DNA of 11,492 bases, from positions 1 to 11,492 of the forward strand of contig JAESRR010000128.1 in assembly GCA_016764535.1 (NCBI GenBank). The letters run 5' to 3'. The notes beneath the pieces are model-generated. The model was not told the origin of the DNA and did not search any database. It worked only from the letters and a program-made list of their open reading frames with translations. Below are positions 6,897 to 11,492 of the stretch, in pieces. This DNA comes from Cohaesibacteraceae bacterium (lineage in GTDB: Bacteria > Pseudomonadota > Alphaproteobacteria > Rhizobiales > Cohaesibacteraceae). Each line of letters begins with the position of its first letter. Within the stretch, counting starts at the first letter, position 1. A program made the translations under genes and the position numbers.

Positions 6897-7802
6897 GTGT
6901 CAGATCTCAATGCACTGCTGATATATGCAAAAGTTGTCGATGCAGGCAGCTTTTCCAAAGCATCAAAAATTATGGGCATGCCCATATCGACTGTGAGTCG
7001 AAAAATTGCGGAGCTTGAAAACCAGCTGGGTGTACGACTGCTGGTGCGATCGACCAGACGAATGCGCCTCACCGATATCGGGCAGGAAGTCCTTGAGCAG
7101 GCCCGTCGAAGTTCTGAAGTCAGCGATACAATTGAAGACCTTGTCAAAAGTCGGGACTCCAGGATTCAGGGAAATCTGCGATTAACAGCATCTCCCGGCG
7201 TATCCGAATGCATCATTCCCCCACTTTTGCGGGAGTTTCAACCTTTGTATCCTGATATCAGGGTCAATATATTGATTGCTGACCGGCGTGTGGACCTGAT
7301 CGCGGAAGGAGCAGATCTTGCTTTTCGCCTTGGCCCACTGGCAGATTCAACACTTGTAGCCAAACAAATCCTGCACTACCGGCATTTACTGGTCGCCAGT
7401 CCGCAATATATCGAGAAATTCGGCGCACCCAAAACCCCCGAAGATCTGCTTAATCACCGTTATGCCGCTTTTGCTTTTGGTTCCCGGGAAAGTTCGCGGA
7501 TATTCACAAAGGGCAATAGCGAGAAAACCATTACAGTTGATCCGCACCTGGCAATGAACGGTTATCCAGGTCTTGGTAAAGCGATCGCAGCAGGTTTGGG
7601 AGTGGGTGATATAACCCCGTTTGCCGCCGCCTATCATCTCGAGAAGAATGAAATTGTTGAAGTGATGACTGACTGGAAATTGCCACCCGTTGATATGTAT
7701 CTGGTACATATTGGCAACCGCCACGTTCCAAAACATGTGCAGATCTTTATGGATTTTGCGACAAAACGAATCCCCGAAATCTATCCCGACTTGCCCTGCT
7801 AG
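6897..7802 (+). CDS. LysR-type transcriptional regulator, tandem copy A
   Basis: This is a 301-residue regulator of full family length. The N-terminal winged helix-turn-helix (about 1-60) has FSKASKIMGMPISTVSRKIA (19-38) as the helix-turn-helix, then LGVRLLVRSTRRMRLTDIG. The effector domain (about 90-295) opens with GNLRLTASPG and contains RVDLIAEGADLAFRLGPL, a pattern shared by the CrgA-like branch. The GTG start is fixed by an in-frame TAG at 6876-6878 with no other start between, and copy B starts at the matching GTG; ribosome-site sequence is weak in both. It is about 75% identical by eye to copy B. The effector pocket and the region around residues 190-210 differ most, while the recognition helix differs little. 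The two may therefore read the same operators but respond to different ligands. That last point is inference. Confidence 0.95.
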   Translation: MSDLNALLIYAKVVDAGSFSKASKIMGMPISTVSRKIAELENQLGVRLLVRSTRRMRLTDIGQEVLEQARRSSEVSDTIEDLVKSRDSRIQGNLRLTASPGVSECIIPPLLREFQPLYPDIRVNILIADRRVDLIAEGADLAFRLGPLADSTLVAKQILHYRHLLVASPQYIEKFGAPKTPEDLLNHRYAAFAFGSRESSRIFTKGNSEKTITVDPHLAMNGYPGLGKAIAAGLGVGDITPFAAAYHLEKNEIVEVMTDWKLPPVDMYLVHIGNRHVPKHVQIFMDFATKRIPEIYPDLPC

Positions 7803-8116
7803 CCGATCATTTAGACCGCCCTTTGCCAAATCCATCACCCATGGTTTTCGCAGGTTTACTGAAAACCTCGACCCGATTCACTCCAGAGCGAAATTACACT
7901 TCGGCTTCCCGGTGCAAATCCTGTCGCGTTGATTTGAGCGCTGGATAAACGAGTGCGAGCATCATTTCGGGATGAACACCCTCAAATTCCGCACGCTTCA
8001 AATCATGTGACACGTTTTAAATCAAGTGGTTTGTTGCAGGCGATCAGCTACCGCCAAACGTTCAGAATGCTCGCCAGCAGACATTACCCATCGGCTATAC
8101 GGTATGAATAATCCCT
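7803..8116. other. Intergenic region between the two duplicated units
   Basis: No intact gene is supported. Its right half (7950-8085) is a decayed TPR fragment, listed separately. Its left half contains a stretch near 7895-7927 (TTCGGCTTCCCGGTGCAAATCCTG) loosely like one after copy B (near 9650-9672, CTTTCGGTGCAAACCTCGCG). The original duplicated unit may thus have extended past the LysR stop. No terminator was seen after copy A. Confidence 0.5.
7950..8085 (-). pseudogene. Decayed TPR gene fragment
   Basis: Read leftward, this stretch encodes LLASIL, then after a stop and frame changes DLKRAEFEGVHPEMMLAL. The intact TPR gene at the right edge has MLASIL and DLKRAEFGEDHPETVLAH in the same order and spacing. 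At the DNA level the runs AGAATGCTCGCCAGCA, CGCTTCAAATCA and TCGGGATG are shared with about 10680-10795. The fragment contains an in-frame stop and a small internal duplication around DLKR (AAATCA occurs twice, about 16 bases apart). It is about one repeat unit long. It is a relic of a kinesin-light-chain-like TPR gene, on the same strand as its intact relatives. Confidence 0.75.
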
Positions 8117-8263
8117 GATCCGCACCATCCTCTTACAAAAACGCCTCGCATAAGGCTTTTGTAAGTTTACGGCTTCCAATACGCAATCTTTACGCATTAA
8201 GACAACAACCATGCCCACCAACCTGGCGTCGCCGCGGATCAGGATAGCCTGCTCCTCCTCCAT
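8084..8263 (-). pseudogene. Counterpart of the small minus-strand reading frame in leader B
   Basis: This frame corresponds to the one at 6368-6550 and shares LVGMVV and MRKDCVLEAVNLQKP. It is closed by a TAG at 8297-8299, so only an internal ATG at 8263 is available. A one-base shortening of the hairpin loop shifts the frame, so the last residues differ and it runs on to a TAA at 8084-8086, inside the TPR relic. This looks like decay of whatever copy A encodes, or both are non-coding. No terminator like the one at 6268 follows it. Confidence 0.25.
8132..8165. other. Conserved A/T-flanked hairpin, copy B
   Basis: It has the same 9-bp arms CTTACAAAA/TTTTGTAAG and inner GCCT/AGGC stem as the hairpin at 6367-6401, with loop CGCATA, one base shorter. 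Both arms are unchanged between the copies, though the flanking sequence is also well conserved, so selection on the structure is only suggested. Confidence 0.6.
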
Positions 8264-8568
8264 CGGGGAGAAGGCGCCGCTGTGTTCGAAAGGGACCTAA
8301 TGCCAAGACGACACTCCGTTCGGTCACCTGTCAATCCTGATTGCCAATTATTGTCCTGGTTAAAAATCCCACACATATGTCGACCAGGACGCAAATGTGA
8401 ATCGAATTCGGTGCCTGCCCGACTCCTGACCTTTCCCCAAAGGTGCTGCAAACGTTGCCCCGATAAATAACTGTTGCTTTTCCCCAAAAGACAGTCACCA
8501 TCGTGTTGCGTAGTACGGGCAGTACACTTTAACCCTAACGCTTCTGGAACCTGAAACTGTTGTTAATA

Positions 8569-8596
8569 TTGGGAATTAAAATCCCAAAAATGGGAT
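8569..8596. promoter_or_regulatory. Probable LysR operator, copy B: 19-bp palindrome plus ATGGGAT half-site
   Basis: TTGGGAATTAAAATCCCAA (8569-8587) is a 19-bp palindrome with one mismatched pair, followed by ATGGGAT at 8590-8596. It matches copy A in layout base for base. The half-site runs into GATAAT (8594-8599), a possible -10 element with TTGGGA 19 bases upstream, so a bound regulator would cover the gene's own promoter. It lies about 100 bases before the GTG start. Confidence 0.65.
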
Positions 8597-8697
8597 AATA
8601 GACAAATACAGGCATAACGCGTAATTATTTCTATTTATTCGATAAATCATTTATATTAAAGAATATGAAACTGAAGTAACCAAAAAGCGAACATTCG

Positions 8698-9603
8698 GTG
8701 TCAGATCTTAACGCATTGCTCATTTACGCCAAGGTTGTCGATGCAGGCAGCTTTTCGCAGGCTTCCAGAATTCTGGGCATGCCGATATCAACAGTGAGCC
8801 GAAAAATTGCCGAACTTGAGGATCAGCTCGGTGTACGATTGCTCGAGCGCTCAACCAGACAAATGCGATTGACAGATATCGGCAAGGATGTGCTGGAACA
8901 GGCTCGTCAAAGTGAAATGATCAGCGACTCTATTTCCGAACTGGTTAAAAACCAGTCGTCTGAAGTTCAGGGCGCCTTGCGATTGACAGCCAGCCCGGGT
9001 GTTAACGATTGCATTATTGGCCCCCTTTTGCTGGAATTCCAGCCTATGTATCCAGATATCAGGGTCAACATACTTATCGCTGATCGATATATTGACTTGA
9101 TCGCCGAGGGAGCTGATCTCGCTATCCGGCTCGGGCCGCTTGCCGATTCAACACTCATTGCCAAAAAAATCCTGCATTATCGCCATGTGGTTGTCGCCAG
9201 TCCGCAATATATTGAAAAGTTTGGAATTCCCGAAACGCCTTTGGATCTGGCCAACCACAGATATGTAGCTTTTTCATTTGGCTCGCCGCAAAGCACACGC
9301 AGGTTTACCAAAGATGGAATTGAAGAAGTCGTAAATTTCAAACCACATCTGGCAATGAACGGTTATCCTGGTCTTGCCAAAGCCATTGCAAACGGTGCTG
9401 GCCTCGGAGATCTAACCCCTGTTGTCGCGGCAAAATATTTGAAATCCGGAGAAGTTGTTGAAGTTTTGGCTGACTGGAAGTTACCCCCCGTTGATTTGTT
9501 TCTGGTACATCTGGGCAACCGGCATCTCCCCAAACAGGTGCGAATATTCATGGATTTCGCAGTAAAGCGCATCCCTGAACTTTATCCCGATTTACCCTGC
9601 TAA
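8698..9603 (+). CDS. LysR-type transcriptional regulator, tandem copy B
   Basis: This is a 301-residue paralogue of copy A, aligning without gaps from MSDLNALLIYAKVVDAGSFS to the shared end YPDLPC. The winged helix-turn-helix (FSQASRILGMPISTVSRKIA at 19-38) is followed by LGVRLLERSTRQMRLTDIG. The effector domain begins GALRLTASPG and contains YIDLIAEGADLAIRLGPL. The GTG start is supported by an in-frame TAA at 8677-8679 and by the match to copy A. Differences between the copies cluster around residues 72-92, 190-212 and 230-255. A small gene of unknown function follows 110 bases downstream on the same strand and could be co-regulated. Confidence 0.95.
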   Translation: MSDLNALLIYAKVVDAGSFSQASRILGMPISTVSRKIAELEDQLGVRLLERSTRQMRLTDIGKDVLEQARQSEMISDSISELVKNQSSEVQGALRLTASPGVNDCIIGPLLLEFQPMYPDIRVNILIADRYIDLIAEGADLAIRLGPLADSTLIAKKILHYRHVVVASPQYIEKFGIPETPLDLANHRYVAFSFGSPQSTRRFTKDGIEEVVNFKPHLAMNGYPGLAKAIANGAGLGDLTPVVAAKYLKSGEVVEVLADWKLPPVDLFLVHLGNRHLPKQVRIFMDFAVKRIPELYPDLPC

Positions 9604-9622
9604 AGCTGCTGAACAGTAGCTT
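9603..9622 (+). terminator. Hairpin at the stop of LysR copy B (possible terminator)
   Basis: AAGCTGCT and AGTAGCTT form an 8-bp stem with one G-T pair around loop GAAC, starting on the last base of the TAA stop. No T run follows, only TTCACC, so termination would be weak. A second possible stem (CCC/GGG) follows at about 9625-9638. Confidence 0.3.
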
Positions 9623-9713
9623 CACCCTGGCATCCGGGTTAAACAAATCCTGCTTTCGGTGCAAACCTCGCGCACCAACAGGGCACTCATTACAAGCTGA
9701 AAAGGACCCGGCA

Positions 9714-10079
9714 ATGGCCAATTCCACCACACAAAAAATGCAAGAATCCGGTCGGGAAATATACGCCCTCACTTCTGATATTCGGTATGTTGCACTCTAT
9801 CGCGGAGGTGAACTGGTCACTTCACAAAAAGACGGTTTATCAGCCGCGTCCGATGCGGGCAGTGATCAATATGAAGAGCTTCTGGTCAACCCGACCCTGC
9901 TCAAACTGGTCCAGCAACGCGGCAACATAGATTGTGGTGGTGCAGGTTTTGTGATTGTCGGTTATGGCAATTTTTTACAACTTGTCATCGCACTTGATGA
10001 CGGCCATGTCTCGGTCTGTTTTGAGAAATCAGCCAATCCCATCGGATTTGTTGATCCGATCCGCGCAATTTGCCAATAA
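9714..10079 (+). CDS. Conserved-looking small protein of unknown function (121 residues)
   Basis: I do not recognise this protein with confidence. It has no signal peptide or membrane segment. The sequence alternates strand-like runs (IRYVALYRGGEL, GFVIVGYGNFLQLVIAL, HVSVCFE) with a helix (DQYEELLVNPTLLKLVQQRG), like a small alpha/beta sensor fold. A profilin/roadblock-like fold is conceivable but unproven. The ATG at 9714 is well supported by AAAGGA seven bases upstream, the best plus-strand ribosome site in the window. It lies 110 bases after LysR copy B and converges on the last TPR gene across 54 bases. It is probably a cytoplasmic protein, possibly expressed with or controlled by the LysR gene. 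No counterpart is found after copy A. Confidence 0.75.
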   Translation: MANSTTQKMQESGREIYALTSDIRYVALYRGGELVTSQKDGLSAASDAGSDQYEELLVNPTLLKLVQQRGNIDCGGAGFVIVGYGNFLQLVIALDDGHVSVCFEKSANPIGFVDPIRAICQ

Positions 10080-10133
10080 TCTGAAGATTTCCACTCGAAT
10101 CAGCTCGACATAATCGCTGGTCCGGATCACGTC

Positions 10134-11492
10134 TCATGCACTATAATGCATTGCCAGGATTTGCATGTAATTCTGGGTTTCGGGATGTTCATCACCAAGA
10201 ACCCGGCGAGCGATCATCACCGCTTTTTCCATCATCGGGCGCGCATCGTGTTCACGCCCCTGGGCAAACAGATTTGACGATAGATTGCGATAGCTGATGG
10301 CGGTATCGGCATGTTCGTCGCCAAAGCTTTCAAAACGAATACCCAGCGCCATCCGATACAGCGGCTCTGCTTCATCATAACGTTGCTGTTCGTCCAGATT
10401 AATTGCCAGATCATTAAACCCCGACGCACGACCAGGATCATCGTCACCCAAAACCCGGTCCTCTATTTCCATGGCCCTGCGATAGAGCGGCTCGGCATCA
10501 ATAAACTTCCCCTGGGCATCAAGGGTTCCAGCCAGATTACGATAGGCAGTGGCGACACTGACATCCTCCTCCCCAAACATTCTGATATGCGCTTCAAGCC
10601 CGGAGCGAAAATATATTTCAGCTTCCCCGTGACGTTCCTGCCGTGTCAGATTGAGTGCAAGATTGCCATGCGCGAGCACAGTCTCGGGATGATCCTCACC
10701 AAATTCCGCGCGCTTCAAATCAAGGGCATTGTGATGCAGGGGTTCAGCTTCAGCCAACCGGCCCAATTGATCCAGAATGCTCGCCAGCATACTGTAGCCT
10801 GAGGCGGTTCGGTGGTGATGCACACCAAGGTCCCGCTCATGGATCGCCAGCATTTTACGGACATGAATTTCCGCTTCGCTATAATTGCCAAGTCGCAACA
10901 AACAGCCGCCAAGATTACCAAAACTCTCGGCTGTTTCCGGTGCGGCATCGCCAAAACCTTCCAGACATATATCAAGCGCCTTGCGAAATAGTGGCTCGGC
11001 TTCCTCAAACCGGTTTTGCCGCGTCAGATTGAAAGCCAGATTGGAGTAGTCGATACCAAGGCCAACGCTGTTTTCATCCAGACTGCCAAGATCGATTTCC
11101 AGTTCGCGGCGATAAAGAACTTCCGCTTCCTCAAATCGTGCGACATTGTCCAGAATATGCGCAAGCGTCCCATAGCCGGTCGCCACACTGGGATGTTGCG
11201 CCCCCAGAACCTGCTCGTGGATATGCAAGAGCCTGCGATACACTGGCTCTGTGTATTCCGGTCGATTGGTTTCAATGTAAATTTTTGCCAGCGGATATAG
11301 CGGATTGGCCGGAGCTGCGCCTGTTTTGGCAAGCAGTGCATGCGCCAGCAAGACCCACGCGGCACCCAACCGGTCGGCAAGATCGACATCGCGGACAATA
11401 CAGGCATGGACGAGGGATTGCCCCAGATATTGTGGCTCGAGTGGCATCAATTCCACCGCCCGGGCAAAAAATCGGGTCTTGATCGCTTCACC
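10134..11492 (-). CDS. TPR-repeat protein (kinesin-light-chain-like), 5' end outside window
   Basis: The frame remains open to the right edge (GEAIKTRFFARAVELMPL at the border), so the true start lies outside; the GTG at 11456 is internal. About 452 residues are visible. After a helical N-terminal part there are about nine 42-residue repeats, each with a boundary such as LGAQHPSV, FGDAAPET, FGEDHPET, LGDDDPGR, FGDEHADT and LGDEHPET, and cores such as NLALNLTRQERHGEAEIYFR. This is the kinesin-light-chain TPR type, expected to form a curved protein-binding scaffold. No other domain is visible. The repeats here are cleaner than in the gene at 4431-6188. Its sixth-from-last region matches the relic at 7950-8085. 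Confidence 0.88.
   Translation of the reverse strand, partial: GEAIKTRFFARAVELMPLEPQYLGQSLVHACIVRDVDLADRLGAAWVLLAHALLAKTGAAPANPLYPLAKIYIETNRPEYTEPVYRRLLHIHEQVLGAQHPSVATGYGTLAHILDNVARFEEAEVLYRRELEIDLGSLDENSVGLGIDYSNLAFNLTRQNRFEEAEPLFRKALDICLEGFGDAAPETAESFGNLGGCLLRLGNYSEAEIHVRKMLAIHERDLGVHHHRTASGYSMLASILDQLGRLAEAEPLHHNALDLKRAEFGEDHPETVLAHGNLALNLTRQERHGEAEIYFRSGLEAHIRMFGEEDVSVATAYRNLAGTLDAQGKFIDAEPLYRRAMEIEDRVLGDDDPGRASGFNDLAINLDEQQRYDEAEPLYRMALGIRFESFGDEHADTAISYRNLSSNLFAQGREHDARPMMEKAVMIARRVLGDEHPETQNYMQILAMHYSA

Larger units (their letters stand above)
8117..8697 (+). repeat. Leader of LysR copy B, duplicate of 6352-6896
   Basis: This is the second copy of the leader, somewhat longer than the first because of extra sequence around 8375-8430 and 8600-8690. 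It retains the near-identical first 180 bases, the hairpin, the scattered conserved islands and the terminal palindrome. Its left border abuts the decayed TPR fragment. No intact gene is seen inside it. Confidence 0.85.

Noticed and set aside
6352..9603. Insertion sequence or transposon as the cause of the duplicated block
   Set aside because: No transposase, terminal inverted repeats or target duplication was seen at the borders of either copy.
10311..10802. Plus-strand 163-residue open frame opposite the last TPR gene
   Set aside because: Antisense shadow of repetitive TPR coding sequence, with no recognisable motif or start signal.

Overview
No rRNA, tRNA, transposase or CRISPR array is visible. 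The window reads as chromosomal DNA of a ubiquinone-using proteobacterium, most likely an alphaproteobacterium. The basis is a COQ7-type ubiquinone hydroxylase, a histidine kinase with the ASHEFRTPL phosphoacceptor block common in that class, several LysR regulators, and moderate GC with AT-rich intergenic DNA. The genus cannot be named from this sequence.

Left part (1-2033). The C-terminal part of a LysR-type regulator is followed after 12 bases by coq7 on the same strand. coq7 runs tail-to-tail into a secreted TPR protein, and their stop codons overlap. Middle (2034-6188). An intergenic region of about 320 bases separates the TPR gene from a divergent membrane histidine kinase. The kinase's periplasmic sensor carries three MDHSxHxM-type repeats exactly 20 residues apart, plus a Met-rich tail, which suggests a copper or silver sensor. 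No response regulator is adjacent. A second TPR gene, without a signal peptide, converges on the kinase.

Right part (6189-11492). Two LysR paralogues, about 75% identical by eye over all 301 residues, lie in tandem. Each has a conserved leader of about 550-580 bases. Both leaders hold the same hairpin, a related minus-strand reading frame, and a 19-bp palindrome plus an ATGGGAT half-site at identical spacing, probably the binding site of these regulators. A decayed TPR fragment lies between the two copies. A small gene of unknown function follows the second LysR, and a third TPR gene enters from the right edge on the minus strand.

The most notable items are the Met/His-repeat sensor kinase, the duplicated LysR-leader unit with its shared operator, a minus-strand transcription unit before the first LysR that ends in a strong terminator, and the set of kinesin-light-chain-like TPR genes, one of them a relic.
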